Source: Acidobacteriota bacterium (GTDB taxonomy: Bacteria > Acidobacteriota > Terriglobia > Acidiferrales > UBA7541). From it: a DNA stretch of 17,393 nucleotides. The notes below the pieces were generated by a model. That model was not told the origin of the DNA, made no database searches, and was given only the letters and a program-made list of their open reading frames with translations. The position numbers and the translations under genes were made by a program. Below, piece by piece: positions 1 through 7,923 of this stretch (positions within the stretch are counted from its first letter, which is position 1; every line of letters begins with the position of its first letter). The DNA lies in contig QHYF01000098.1 of the NCBI GenBank assembly GCA_003224075.1, forward strand, positions 1-17,393, in the 5' to 3' direction.

Positions 1-761
1 CGCTTTTCGATCACTGGCAAAACATTTACCCGCGGGAAATTTGGCAGCAAGTATTCGAGCCGGATGAGGCGCTCCGCGAATTTTCCCTCCTGTTTGGCAT
101 CCGCAAGTTCCTCGAGCGTGATCGCTTGCTCCAATGAGAATTCTCCCACGGCTGTGCGCGTAATCTCCGCGAGATGCGCGCCGCATCCCAGTTCTTGCCC
201 CATCTCGTGCGCCAGTGAGCGGATATAGGTGCCGGACGAGCATTCGATGACGAAGCGCGCGATGCTCCCTTCAATCTCGATAAGCTTGTATTCGTACAAC
301 TCAACTTCTACCGGCTTCAATTCGACAGGCTGCTTCTTCCGCGCCAGTTCGTATGCGGGCCGCCCTTGCACTTTTTTCGCGGAAAACGACGGCGGCATCT
401 GTTCAAACCGCCCGATGCGTTCCGCGGCAAGTTTTTCGAGCGCCGGCGCTTCCAGTTCAGGAGCGACGTCCGGCCCCTGCGCCTCGCCGTCGGAGTCGTA
501 AGTGTCCGTCGCAAAACCGAAACGAAACCTTGCCGTATAGCGCTTCCGGCGCCCGGCATAGAATTGCACCAGCCGCGTGGCCCGTCCCAGCAGCAGAACA
601 AGAACTCCCGTCGCCAGCGGATCCAGTGTTCCAAGATGTCCGATCTGCCGGAAGCCCGCCAGGTGGCGCACCGCATCCACAACGTCGTGCGACGTTTTCC
701 CTTTCGGTTTATTGATAACGAGCGCGCCGTCCAGCGGCGCCGGCTGTGGCTGTCGTGGCAT
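1..761 (-). CDS. truB: tRNA pseudouridine(55) synthase TruB (C-terminus cut by window edge)
   Basis: TruB isomerises U55 in the T-loop of tRNAs to pseudouridine. Reading the minus strand from the ATG at 761 gives an uninterrupted frame to the window edge (about 253 residues; the family is usually near 300, so roughly the last 50 are outside). It starts MPRQPQPAPLDGALVINKPK, followed by the TruB hallmark GHLGTLDPLATGVL, which carries the catalytic aspartate, and later SSGTYIRSLAHEMG. It is the last visible gene of the rimP-nusA-infB-ylxP-rbfA-truB cluster and is separated from rbfA by 173 bp of repeat-bearing spacer. No strong Shine-Dalgarno precedes the ATG. Identity is secure from the motifs; only the 3' end is missing. 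Confidence 0.95.
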   Translation of the reverse strand, partial: MPRQPQPAPLDGALVINKPKGKTSHDVVDAVRHLAGFRQIGHLGTLDPLATGVLVLLLGRATRLVQFYAGRRKRYTARFRFGFATDTYDSDGEAQGPDVAPELEAPALEKLAAERIGRFEQMPPSFSAKKVQGRPAYELARKKQPVELKPVEVELYEYKLIEIEGSIARFVIECSSGTYIRSLAHEMGQELGCGAHLAEITRTAVGEFSLEQAITLEELADAKQEGKFAERLIRLEYLLPNFPRVNVLPVIEK

Positions 762-768
762 CTTTTGA

Positions 769-933
769 GTTGTCAGTTTTCAGTCTTTAGTTTCTGAGTT
801 CTGGCGAGATTGGTTTTTTGAATGCTCATCGCGGTGCGTTACACGTGAGTGGAGCATTTCCTGAACCACAAATGCCTCAGCTTCAAAGTGGGCTCTTTCT
901 GTTCTGAGAACTGATTACTGATAACTGAAAACT
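769..933. repeat. Inverted pair of heptad-like repeats between rbfA and truB
   Basis: The spacer is bracketed by two runs of TCAGTTT/TCAGTTA-like heptads pointing at each other. AGTTTTCAG at 775-783 is the exact reverse complement of CTGAAAACT at 925-933. The right-hand run continues as an imperfect ladder of (A)CTGATNA units (909-931), and the left-hand run is more degenerate. The middle (805-900) shows no coding signal. Short heptad repeats like these are common between genes in several bacterial phyla; no function is inferred here. Confidence 0.55.
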
Positions 934-934
934 C

Positions 935-1303
935 TCACGGCGCGGACGGCTTGTCTTTTTTCATTTCCTTCAGGAGTTGCTCGACGCGCTCGGCGTGTTC
1001 CTGGGAAAGGTCCAGCGTGAAATGCAGCTCCGGCACGCGCCGTAGCTGCAGCCGCTCGACCAGTTCGCTCCGGATGAATCCCGAAGCATGCTCGAGCGCC
1101 TTGATCGCGTCGGCTCGCTCCTTCTCGCTTCCCTGCACGCTGATGAAAATGCGCGCGTGCTTCATATCCGGCTGGACACGCACTTCGCTGGCGACCACGC
1201 TTCCTTCCAGCCGCGGATCCTTCAGTTCTCCCGTCAGCATGGCGTTGATTTCGTGCGCGATTTCTTCGCCTACGCGTTCGTGTCGGTGGTTGCCTGCGCT
1301 CAT
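935..1303 (-). CDS. rbfA: 30S ribosome-binding factor RbfA
   Basis: RbfA is a single KH-type domain protein that binds the 30S subunit during maturation of 16S rRNA. The 122-residue product has the usual length and the family pattern: an N-terminal helix with RVGEEIAHEINAML, then DPRLEG, the strand-helix segment ARIFISVQGSEKE, and RRVPELHFTLDLS followed by the C-terminal helix. It lies 20 bp downstream of ylxP on the same strand, in the conserved infB-ylxP-rbfA-truB order, so it is probably co-transcribed. The ATG at 1303 gives the expected N-terminus; only a distant AGGAAG precedes it. Confidence 0.95.
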   Translation of the reverse strand: MSAGNHRHERVGEEIAHEINAMLTGELKDPRLEGSVVASEVRVQPDMKHARIFISVQGSEKERADAIKALEHASGFIRSELVERLQLRRVPELHFTLDLSQEHAERVEQLLKEMKKDKPSAP

Positions 1304-1323
1304 CGCGTTCTATGAAACACTTC

Positions 1324-1605
1324 CTAGATAATTTCGACCGCTTGATGGATTAATATCGAGCCGAGGATGCGGTCCGCCTCGTCCAAAACCTTCTGCAAAA
1401 CTTCTGCCACGTGCTTCTCTTCATTCGAAATCGTCACCACCCCGACCACTGACCTCTGCCAGGTGTCCTGATGGTCCAGCTCCGCCACCGCCACGTTGAA
1501 ATCCCGCCGCAGCTTATCCTTTAGGCTGCGCAGAACTTGCCGCTTGTCCTTCAGCGATTCCGCATCAGGGATATGAAGCTCGAGGGTGAGCAAGCCGACC
1601 GGCAT
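1324..1605 (-). CDS. ylxP: YlxP-like DUF503 family protein
   Basis: This small protein of the DUF503/YlxP family is usually encoded between infB and rbfA. Its molecular role is poorly defined, but it is linked by position to ribosome biogenesis. From the ATG at 1605 it is 93 residues, the usual family size, starting MPVGLLTLELHIPDAESLKD, followed by the conserved KDKRQVLRSLKDKLRRDFNV and the central HQDTWQRSVVGVVTISN. An in-frame ATG at 1623 would add six residues. I prefer 1605 because a GGAG lies 8 nt upstream and the family normally begins at this point. It ends 20 bp before rbfA. Confidence 0.9.
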   Translation of the reverse strand: MPVGLLTLELHIPDAESLKDKRQVLRSLKDKLRRDFNVAVAELDHQDTWQRSVVGVVTISNEEKHVAEVLQKVLDEADRILGSILIHQAVEII

Positions 1606-1663
1606 GAGTGACTCCGGGGACATTTTCCTGCGCGGCCCCGGCCTGATCGGGGCCGGCTTGCGG

Positions 1664-4573
1664 CTATCTGCGCGACGCCGCTGTGCCGCTGGTTGTTTTT
1701 TCGGCGGCTTCCGCGGCGCTCATCTTTGTGATGTTGAAGCATTCGAGAACGTCGCCGACTTTCACATCGTTGAAGTTGGCCACGCCCGCGCCGCATTCGA
1801 ATCCCGCCCGCACTTCGCTGGCGTCATCCTTGAAGCGCTTCAGCGAGCTGAGCTTCGACGTGTAAATGACAGTGCCGTCGCGGACCACCCGAACCTGCGC
1901 GTCGCGCTTGAGGATGCCGTCCAGGACATAGCAGCCCGCCACTGTGCCCGCGCCTTTGACCCGGAACGTGTCGCGCACTTCCGCGCGGCCCAGGTAGGTT
2001 TCCTGGATGACCGGCTCGAGCAGGCCCTCCATGGCTTTCTTAATCTCGTCCGAAACTTCGTAAATGATGTTGTGCGTGCGGATGTCCACGCCTTCCTGCT
2101 GAGCCAGCTCCGCCGCCCGGCGGTCCGGCCGCACTCCGAACGCGATGATGATCGCCCCGGACGCGGAAGCCAGCAACACGTTTTCTTCGGTGACCGCCCC
2201 GACGCCCGATCCGATGATCTTCAGCTTTACCTGATCCGTGGATAGCCTCGGCAGCATTTCGCTCAGCACTTCCACCGAGCCCTGCACATCGGCCTTGATG
2301 ACGATAGGCAGTTCCTTGACTTCCCCGGCCTTGAGCTGCTCGTGAAGCTGATCAAGCGTAATGCGGCCTCCGGCGCTGGCGCGAAGAGCCGCGTCGCGTT
2401 GCTTGCCCTGCCGGTATTCCACGATGTGCCGCGCCTTGGCTTCATCGGTGACCTGGAAGTGATCGCCCGCCTCGGGCACTCCCTGCAATCCGAGCACTTC
2501 GATGGGCGTCGATGGCGGCGCGTTTTTCGCGGTGCGCCCGCGGTCATCGAACATCGCGCGCACCTTGCCGAACACCGCCCCGCAGATGAAGAAGTCGCCT
2601 GGATTCAAGGTGCCATTCTGCACCAGGATGGTGGCCACCGGGCCGCGCCCTTTGTCGACGCGTGATTCCAGCACCGTGCCGCTGGCGGGCGCGTCGGGAT
2701 TGGCTTTTAGCTCGCGCAAATCAGCAACGAGCAAGATAATCTCCAGCAGCTTGTCGATGCCCTTCTTCTGCTTCGCCGAAACTTCCACGAATTCCGTCTC
2801 GCCGCCCCATTCCGAGGGCATCAAGCCCAGTTCCGTCAGCTGTCGCTTTACGCGCTCCGGCTGCGCCTCCGGCTTGTCGATCTTGTTGACCGCCACGATG
2901 ATGGGCACATTGGCCGCTTTCGCGTGGTCGATCGCTTCTTTCGTCTGCGGCATGACGCCGTCATCCGCAGCCACGACCAGTACGACGATATCCGTCACCT
3001 TCGCGCCCCGCGCCCGCATCCGCGTGAATGCCTCGTGACCTGGCGTATCGATAAAAACCACGCTTCGCTCTTCCATCGCCACCTTGTAAGCGCCGATGTG
3101 TTGCGTGATCCCCCCCGCTTCGCCCGCCGCAACGTCGGCCTGCCGAATCGCATCCAGCAAGCTCGTCTTGCCGTGGTCCACGTGCCCCATCACCGTCACC
3201 ACCGGCGGCCGCGGTTTCAAGCTTTCCTTGGTTTCTTCCTTCGCAACCTCCAGCACCATCTCCTCTTCCAAGGAAACAACGCTCACTACGCCGCTGAACG
3301 CTTCCGCCAGCGTCGTCGCCGTCGGCACGTCCAAGGCCTGGTTGATGCTCGCAAACACGCCGCGGTCCAGCAGCGTCTTCAGCAGATCCTTTGCGCGCAC
3401 GTCCAGCTTCTCGGCGAGTTCGCGAATCGTGATGCCTTCCGTGACGGTCACATCGCGTGGCGGACGCGGTTCCGGCGGCGCGATGACCGCGGCCGCGGCG
3501 GCACGGCCAGCGCCTGGGCGCTGCCTGGTTGGGTGCAGCTTGCGCTCACCTTCAATTTCGCGTTTATCAACGACGGGCCGCTGGCGCTGCGGCGCCTTGC
3601 GCGTGTAGAGAGGTTTGCCGGGCTCCGCCTTCGGCGGCATTTTGTCCGGGAACGGCGGCAACATTCCCGGACGTCCGGGAGCGCGCGGTCCGGGACGCGT
3701 GCCGGTTGGCATAGGTCCCCGCCGCTGTTCAAAGGGTCGCGTTGGGGCGCCACCCGTCCGCGGCGCGAATGGTCGGCCTTGGCCGGGTTGTTGTGGACGT
3801 ATCGGCTGTCCGGGGCGCGGGCCGCTCGAACGCGAACCTGGCGCTGTGTCCGGCAAGGGCCCACGATTGCCGGTCGGCAGCGGGCCGCGATTTCCTGTGG
3901 CCGAAGGCCGAGCCGGTGCGCCTGCTCGCGTCGGTGCTCCGGGCCGTGCTGGAGCCGCGCCGGGCGCGGCAGCCGCGGGCCGCACCGCAGAAGGCTGCGT
4001 GCGCGTGCCCGCCGGGGCGGCTGGTCTCGTCCCGCCAGGCGTCGTCGGCGGTTTCGTAGGTACTGAGGGTCGAATCGGGGTTGCTGCTGACGCACCGGTT
4101 GCTGGTGCTGCAGGTGCGGCGGGTTTCGCAGCCGGCGGCGCAACTGTGGGGCCAGGAGCTGGCGCCTTGGGTACCGCAGGTGTCGCGGCCGCGGGCGCTC
4201 CAGGTGCAGTCGGTCTTGCGGCCGGCGCAGGGTGAATTGCTGGCGCACTCGGTTTCACGGCAGTTGGCGCGGCGCTGGCTTGCGGCGGTGCCGCGGGCGC
4301 AGCAGGCTTCATGCGTGCGGCCTTCGCTGCTGCATCCTTCGCTTCTTTTTCCGCTTTGACAGCGGCTTCCGCCTGTGCTTCCGCCTGTGCCTCCGCCTCG
4401 GCGGCTCCCTGAATCCGCTTGCGCACTTTCTCAGCGACGTCCGCCGGGATCGAGCTCGAGTGCGTCTTTTTCTCCGTGACCCCGTACTCGGACAGCAAGT
4501 CAATAATGGCCTTGGCCTTGACCTCCAGTTCGCGGGCCAGCTCGTTGATTCGGACTTGATTTATGTCGCTCAT
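1664..4573 (-). CDS. infB: Translation initiation factor IF-2
   Basis: IF-2 is the GTPase that brings initiator tRNA to the 30S subunit and promotes subunit joining. The 969-residue product shows an N-terminal IF2_N domain (about 1-55), a long low-complexity Ala/Pro/Gly/Arg linker (about 56-360), a second IF2_N-like domain (about 375-435), and the G domain. The G domain has GHVDHGKT (463-470), DTPGH (509-513), NKID (563-566) and SAK (599-601), followed by the IF2 domains that bind the ribosome and formyl-methionyl-tRNA. All GTPase motifs are intact. The start is 15 bp after the nusA stop with GGAG close upstream, indicating tight coupling. The linker (TGNRGPLP is repeated twice) makes the protein somewhat longer than E. 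coli IF-2. Confidence 0.98.
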   Translation of the reverse strand: MSDINQVRINELARELEVKAKAIIDLLSEYGVTEKKTHSSSIPADVAEKVRKRIQGAAEAEAQAEAQAEAAVKAEKEAKDAAAKAARMKPAAPAAPPQASAAPTAVKPSAPAIHPAPAARPTAPGAPAAATPAVPKAPAPGPTVAPPAAKPAAPAAPATGASAATPIRPSVPTKPPTTPGGTRPAAPAGTRTQPSAVRPAAAAPGAAPARPGAPTRAGAPARPSATGNRGPLPTGNRGPLPDTAPGSRSSGPRPGQPIRPQQPGQGRPFAPRTGGAPTRPFEQRRGPMPTGTRPGPRAPGRPGMLPPFPDKMPPKAEPGKPLYTRKAPQRQRPVVDKREIEGERKLHPTRQRPGAGRAAAAAVIAPPEPRPPRDVTVTEGITIRELAEKLDVRAKDLLKTLLDRGVFASINQALDVPTATTLAEAFSGVVSVVSLEEEMVLEVAKEETKESLKPRPPVVTVMGHVDHGKTSLLDAIRQADVAAGEAGGITQHIGAYKVAMEERSVVFIDTPGHEAFTRMRARGAKVTDIVVLVVAADDGVMPQTKEAIDHAKAANVPIIVAVNKIDKPEAQPERVKRQLTELGLMPSEWGGETEFVEVSAKQKKGIDKLLEIILLVADLRELKANPDAPASGTVLESRVDKGRGPVATILVQNGTLNPGDFFICGAVFGKVRAMFDDRGRTAKNAPPSTPIEVLGLQGVPEAGDHFQVTDEAKARHIVEYRQGKQRDAALRASAGGRITLDQLHEQLKAGEVKELPIVIKADVQGSVEVLSEMLPRLSTDQVKLKIIGSGVGAVTEENVLLASASGAIIIAFGVRPDRRAAELAQQEGVDIRTHNIIYEVSDEIKKAMEGLLEPVIQETYLGRAEVRDTFRVKGAGTVAGCYVLDGILKRDAQVRVVRDGTVIYTSKLSSLKRFKDDASEVRAGFECGAGVANFNDVKVGDVLECFNITKMSAAEAAEKTTSGTAASRR

Positions 4574-4588
4574 GCGCTCCGTTCTGGA

Positions 4589-6127
4589 TTACGACTTCGC
4601 TTCTTCCTCTTGCCCCGCCTTGCCCTCACTGTCAGTGGGCGCCGTCTCGGCTTCCGCAGCTTTTGCCGTTTCCGCCGGCGCTTCGTTGCTCTCAGCAGTT
4701 TCCGCCGTCGCTGCCTCCGTCGCTTGTGCCGTTTCCTCAGCCGCTTCGTTGCTCTCGGCAGTTTCCGCCGTCGCTGCTTCCGTCGCTTCTGCCGTTGCCG
4801 CTTCGCCTCCCTCAGCGGAAGCCTCAGCGCCCGCGGCAGCCTCTCCGCCTGCGGCAGCAGCCTCCGCGCCCCCTTCATAGAAGCGGTTCACCGCCTGATA
4901 AATCTTGTCCACCATCTTTTCGCCGATGCCGGGAATTTCCATCAACTGTTCCGGCGTCATCCCCGCGAGTTTCTCCACGGAATTGATTCCCGCCGCTTCA
5001 ATTTTCTCGATGGTTTTCGCTCCCACGCCCGCCAGCGACGTCAGCGGCGTTGCGGGTGCGGTCAGCGCGGTCATTTGCTCTTCGATTTCCTGGCGCTTCT
5101 CTTCCTCGCTCTTGATGTCGATGTCCCAGCCGATCAGTTTGCTCGCCAGCCGGACGTTCTGCCCCTTCTTGCCGATGGCCAGCGAAAGCTGCGAATCCTC
5201 GACGATCACTTCGAGCTTCTTGTTCTCCGGGTCGATAATCTGCACGCGCGTCACTTTCGCCGGGCTCAACGCTTTCTGCGCGAACGCCACCGTCTCTTCG
5301 TTGTAAGGAATAATGTCGATCTTTTCCCCGCGCAGCTCGCGGATGATCGACTGCACGCGCATGCCCTTCATGCCCACGCACGCGCCCACGGGATCCACGT
5401 CCTTGTCGCGGCTCGCCACCGCCACTTTGGTGCGCTCGCCGGCCTCGCGCGCCGCAAAGCGGATCTGCACCGTGCCGTCGTAGATTTCCGGCACTTCCAT
5501 TTCGAACAAGCGCTGCACCAGGCTCGCATCCGCGCGCGACACGATCACCTGCGGCCCTTTCGCCGCGCGGTCCACCATCTTGATCACCACGCGCAGCCGC
5601 TCGCCAATGTTGTAGGTCTCCAATTTCGATTGCTCGCGCTTCGGCAGCCGCGCTTCCGTGCGTCCCATGTCCACGATCAGGTCCGGCCCCTCCGCGCGCT
5701 TCACGATCACCGTCACCAGCTCGCCCACGCGGTTGTGATACTCGTTGTAAATCGTGTCCCGCTCGGCCTCGCGCACTTTTTGCAGAATCACCTGTTTGGC
5801 CGTCTGCGCCGCGATGCGCCCCAGCACGTCCGTCGGCTTCGTCGCCGTGATTTCCGTGCCTACTTCCGCCGCCGGATTTTTCTTCTTCGCTTCCGCCAGG
5901 CTGATCTCTTTCTTCGGATCGGTCACTTCCTCGACCACCGTGTGCACCGAGTACACGTCCACCTGCCCGGTTTCCTGATTGAACTTCGCGCGCAGGTCCT
6001 CTTCCGTCTTGTAAAACTTCCGCGCCGCCACCACCATCGCGTCTTCAATCGCCGACACCACGATCTCCGGCTCGATGTGCTTCTCGCGGCTCAGCATTTC
6101 GATCTGTTGGTACAGCAAATTCGCCAT
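4589..6127 (-). CDS. nusA: Transcription termination/antitermination factor NusA
   Basis: NusA binds RNA polymerase and nascent RNA and modulates pausing, termination and antitermination. The 512-residue product has the N-terminal RNAP-binding domain (1 to about 130), an S1 domain (about 134-199), KH1 with GACVGMKGMR (248-257), KH2 with AIGKKGQNVR (317-326), and a helix-hairpin-helix region with GVGAKTIEKIEAAGI (from 367) and IPGIGEKMVDKIYQA (from 398). The last 95 or so residues are an acidic, Ala/Glu/Thr-rich tail holding two copies of a 21-residue repeat. AGGAACGAG just upstream supports the ATG at 6127. It sits between rimP and infB, as in most bacteria. Confidence 0.98.
   Translation of the reverse strand: MANLLYQQIEMLSREKHIEPEIVVSAIEDAMVVAARKFYKTEEDLRAKFNQETGQVDVYSVHTVVEEVTDPKKEISLAEAKKKNPAAEVGTEITATKPTDVLGRIAAQTAKQVILQKVREAERDTIYNEYHNRVGELVTVIVKRAEGPDLIVDMGRTEARLPKREQSKLETYNIGERLRVVIKMVDRAAKGPQVIVSRADASLVQRLFEMEVPEIYDGTVQIRFAAREAGERTKVAVASRDKDVDPVGACVGMKGMRVQSIIRELRGEKIDIIPYNEETVAFAQKALSPAKVTRVQIIDPENKKLEVIVEDSQLSLAIGKKGQNVRLASKLIGWDIDIKSEEEKRQEIEEQMTALTAPATPLTSLAGVGAKTIEKIEAAGINSVEKLAGMTPEQLMEIPGIGEKMVDKIYQAVNRFYEGGAEAAAAGGEAAAGAEASAEGGEAATAEATEAATAETAESNEAAEETAQATEAATAETAESNEAPAETAKAAEAETAPTDSEGKAGQEEEAKS
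4681..4806 (-). repeat. 63-bp tandem duplication in the nusA 3' end
   Basis: CTTCGTTGCTCTC recurs at 4681 and 4744, and the sequence after each copy stays nearly identical for a full 63-bp unit. On the minus strand this encodes two 21-residue units of the type ATEAATAETAESNEA in the acidic tail of NusA. The frame is preserved because the unit is a multiple of three. Confidence 0.8.
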
Positions 6128-6185
6128 ATCTCGTTCCTAAATTCCTCCAGAGTCCTCGCCTTCAAATTCGACGCACAACTTCCGC

Positions 6186-6407
6186 CAACTCCTTTTCTCT
6201 GCTACCTCTGTGTTCTCTGTGTCCTCTGTGTTAATTCTTTCTTTCGGTTTTTCAGTCAACTCTTCTCTCTGCGACCTCTGTGTTCTCTGTGCCCTCTGTG
6301 TTAATTCCTTCTTTCGGTTTTTCTGTCAACTCCTTCTCTCTGCGACCTCTGTGTTCTCTGTGCCCTCTGTGTTAATTCTTTCTTTCGGTTTTCCTGTCAA
6401 CTGTTAA
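6186..6407. repeat. Three tandem copies of a 70-71 bp repeat in the rimP-nusA spacer
   Basis: The 299-bp spacer 6128-6426 contains no gene. Three head-to-tail units each carry ACCTCTGTGTTCTCTGTG, then CCTCTGTGTTAATTC and TTCTTTCGGTTTT, and end at GTCAACT. The 'acctctgtg' word occurs at 6204, 6274 and 6345, giving periods of 70 and 71 bp. Units differ by only a few substitutions and one indel. Read on the minus strand they are purine-rich (for example AACACAGAGGGCACAGAGAA) and would be transcribed as part of the rimP-nusA message. After the last unit come TGTCAACTGTTAAC-like words (6404-6422). Confidence 0.85.
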
Positions 6408-6426
6408 CCGTCGACTGTCAACTTCC

Positions 6427-6957
6427 TCAAAACTCCACCACCAGATTCGCCTTTCGAATCGCTTCAATCGGCAGCTCCACGGTCCGCGCTTCCTTCCCTT
6501 TCAGTTGCACGCGCACTTTCCCCTCCGCAAATCCTGCCAGCCGTCCTTCAAAAAACTTCGCCTCGCCCACCGGCTCGCTCGTCGAAATCTTCGCCAAGCG
6601 CCCCCGGAAGCGCTCGAAATCCGCCGGCTTCTTCAGCGCCCGGTCCAGTCCCGGCGAGCTGACCTCCAGGGTGTACCCCGGCCCCGGAATCAGTTCCTCC
6701 ACGTCCAGGATCACGCTCAATTGCTTGCTCACCTGTTCGCAGTCCGCGTGGCTGATTTTCGGATACGGCTCATTCGCGACCTCGGTGCCCCTGATCATTC
6801 CCGCCGCATCGCTGATCCCCGCCGTTGTCTTCGCTACGCGATCGATGTACACCCGCAAAAACCGCTGCTTGCCGACTTTCCATTCGACATCAGCGATTTC
6901 CAGCCCTTCCGAACGCGCCACTCGCTCGGCGGCCGCGCGGATTTTCTCCAAATCCAT
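6427..6957 (-). CDS. rimP: Ribosome maturation factor RimP
   Basis: RimP assists assembly of the 30S subunit. From the ATG at 6957 the product is 176 residues and begins MDLEKIRAAAERVARSEG, followed by the family pattern LEIADVEW, FLRVYIDR, a helix with HADCEQVSKQLSVILD, and the signature YTLEVSSPGLDRALKKPADF, then the C-terminal SH3-like domain. The open frame extends 46 codons further upstream, but that part is not RimP-like, crosses the presumed leader hairpin and lacks a ribosome site. GGGGAG 7 nt upstream of 6957 decides the start. An insertion of about 25 residues (around KTTAGISDAAGM) separates the first two strands. It is the first gene of the operon. Confidence 0.95.
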   Translation of the reverse strand: MDLEKIRAAAERVARSEGLEIADVEWKVGKQRFLRVYIDRVAKTTAGISDAAGMIRGTEVANEPYPKISHADCEQVSKQLSVILDVEELIPGPGYTLEVSSPGLDRALKKPADFERFRGRLAKISTSEPVGEAKFFEGRLAGFAEGKVRVQLKGKEARTVELPIEAIRKANLVVEF

Positions 6958-7010
6958 CCAGAGACTCCCCGACCCTAGCCGGTCCGCAATGCACTCCAAC
7001 CGGCGCCAAC

Positions 7011-7034
7011 AAAAAAGTGGGCTGTGCGCCCACT
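7011..7034 (-). terminator. Compact intrinsic terminator in the rimP leader
   Basis: Read on the minus strand, AGTGGGC and GCCCACT form a perfect 7-bp stem (7028-7034 with 7016-7022) with a 5-nt loop, followed at once by TTTTTTG. It lies about 55 nt upstream of the rimP start codon and about 25 nt downstream of the predicted start of transcription. It may act as an attenuator of the operon, or it may end transcripts arriving from vapBC. Confidence 0.7.
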
Positions 7035-7259
7035 CATCCGTTCGACCCGCTTCAGAGCGAAATCTAAGTATATTCCCCCCGCAAGGCAAAAGCAAGATAC
7101 GGGGTCCACACCGGCCTTAGCCCCGCTCCTTGTAGTGGCGGGTCTTTCGCGCTTCTTGCAGTCCGGCTCCTATCGGACAGCCCCGCTCTTTCTCGCCCTT
7201 TCCAGCGGCAGCCACTCGCCACTGCTTCTTGCCCCGCCCGCTTCAGGGCCCCCTACCGC
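7035..7259. other. Gene-free spacer between vapC and the rimP leader
   Basis: No gene is seen here. The stretch contains the predicted operon promoter (7067-7095), a CCCGC/GCGGG hairpin (7122-7142), and GTCCG-GCTCCTAT-CGGAC (7161-7178). The latter is a diverged member of the REP-like hairpins found at 7992 and 8312. The rest is C/T-rich and shows no other signal. Confidence 0.5.
7067..7095 (-). promoter_or_regulatory. Predicted sigma-70 type promoter of the rimP-nusA-infB operon
   Basis: On the minus strand TTGCTT (7090-7095) and TATACT (7067-7072) are separated by exactly 17 bp. This would start transcription near 7060, giving a leader of about 100 nt before rimP that contains the terminator-like hairpin at 7011-7034. 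The -10 box matches consensus at five of six positions and the -35 box at four. Confidence 0.6.
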
Positions 7260-7658
7260 TTACAGCAGTTGCAAATCGGTCCGCCGGAAATCCTCGCCCT
7301 TGGCAAGCAGCGGCTCGCTGGACGTTTTCGCTAGCGCGTAAGCAAAGCAGTCTCCAAAATTCAGAGCTGCGGCATGACGGCTTTTCCCGAATTTTCGCCA
7401 CGCAAAGCGCGCCATGGAAAACTGCTCCGCATCAACCGCAACAATCTCGACTTTCGTCCTGTGCAGGAACAGGTCAAGTTCTCGGCCTGCTGCTTCCCCG
7501 CGGCGCGATTCCACAACGATTGCCGTTTCCAGGGCGTTTGCAGCCGACAGCAAACGAGTTTCCGATTCGCTGAGCAGTTGGAGAAACTTCCCTCGTTCCG
7601 GCTCGCCCAGGAGGATCGCCAGCAGAGCCGAAGTATCAATGACCACCGGAACTGCCAT
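7260..7658 (-). CDS. vapC: VapC-like PIN-domain ribonuclease toxin
   Basis: VapC toxins are magnesium-dependent RNases of the PIN family, held inactive by VapB. The 132-residue product has the PIN layout: VVIDTSALLAI with the first acidic residue D8, NALETAIV with E44, NFGDCFAYALA with D103, and the terminal LLAKGEDFRRTDL with D123. All four acidic positions of the active site are present, so it looks functional. Its start overlaps the end of the upstream vapB by 23 nt, the usual arrangement for a co-translated antitoxin-toxin pair. The RNA target cannot be told from the sequence. Confidence 0.92.
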   Translation of the reverse strand: MAVPVVIDTSALLAILLGEPERGKFLQLLSESETRLLSAANALETAIVVESRRGEAAGRELDLFLHRTKVEIVAVDAEQFSMARFAWRKFGKSRHAAALNFGDCFAYALAKTSSEPLLAKGEDFRRTDLQLL

Positions 7659-7923
7659 CCTTGGGCAAACTCGCCGGAATACCGTCCTGATCGTAGCCTA
7701 GGATTTCATCCTCGGCCCGTTCGTCGAGAGTCGGCAGCGCATCCATGCGCTGTAGGATGTCCTCGACCTGCTCGGGAAGCCCCCTCGCATGCCTCCGTCC
7801 CCGCACGCGCTGCAGCCGGTCCTGCAAAGACTTTTTTATGGCTTCTGTGATGGTCTCCCCGGTCTGTTTGGCCAGTTCCCGCGCCAACTGTTCGGTTTCC
7901 GCGTTCTTAATGCTAATCGGCAT
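7636..7923 (-). CDS. vapB: VapB-like antitoxin
   Basis: This is the partner antitoxin of the PIN toxin and likely an autorepressor. The 95-residue product begins MPISIKNAETEQLARELAKQ, followed by TGETITEAIKKSLQDRL. This is the ribbon-helix-helix-like N-terminal module of the Rv0623-type VapB family, where the DNA-binding strand comes first. The C-terminal part (LPTLDERAEDEILGYDQDG) is acidic and would neutralise VapC. It precedes and overlaps vapC. The region upstream of its ATG is duplicated nearby, and no strong Shine-Dalgarno is visible, so the start is likely but not certain. Confidence 0.88.
   Translation of the reverse strand: MPISIKNAETEQLARELAKQTGETITEAIKKSLQDRLQRVRGRRHARGLPEQVEDILQRMDALPTLDERAEDEILGYDQDGIPASLPKDGSSGGH

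Noticed and set aside
2924..4066. A 380-codon plus-strand ORF opposite infB
   Set aside because: Arg/His-rich antisense shadow of the infB linker; no motifs.
4232..6304. A 690-codon plus-strand ORF opposite nusA and the start of infB
   Set aside because: Its product is Arg/Leu/His/Phe-rich low complexity with no domain, it is fully antisense to two certain genes, and its end is made from the 70-bp tandem repeat. GC-rich antisense frames commonly stay open.
6186..6407. CRISPR or phage-like repeat array
   Set aside because: Units abut with no unique spacers; this is a simple 70-bp tandem repeat.
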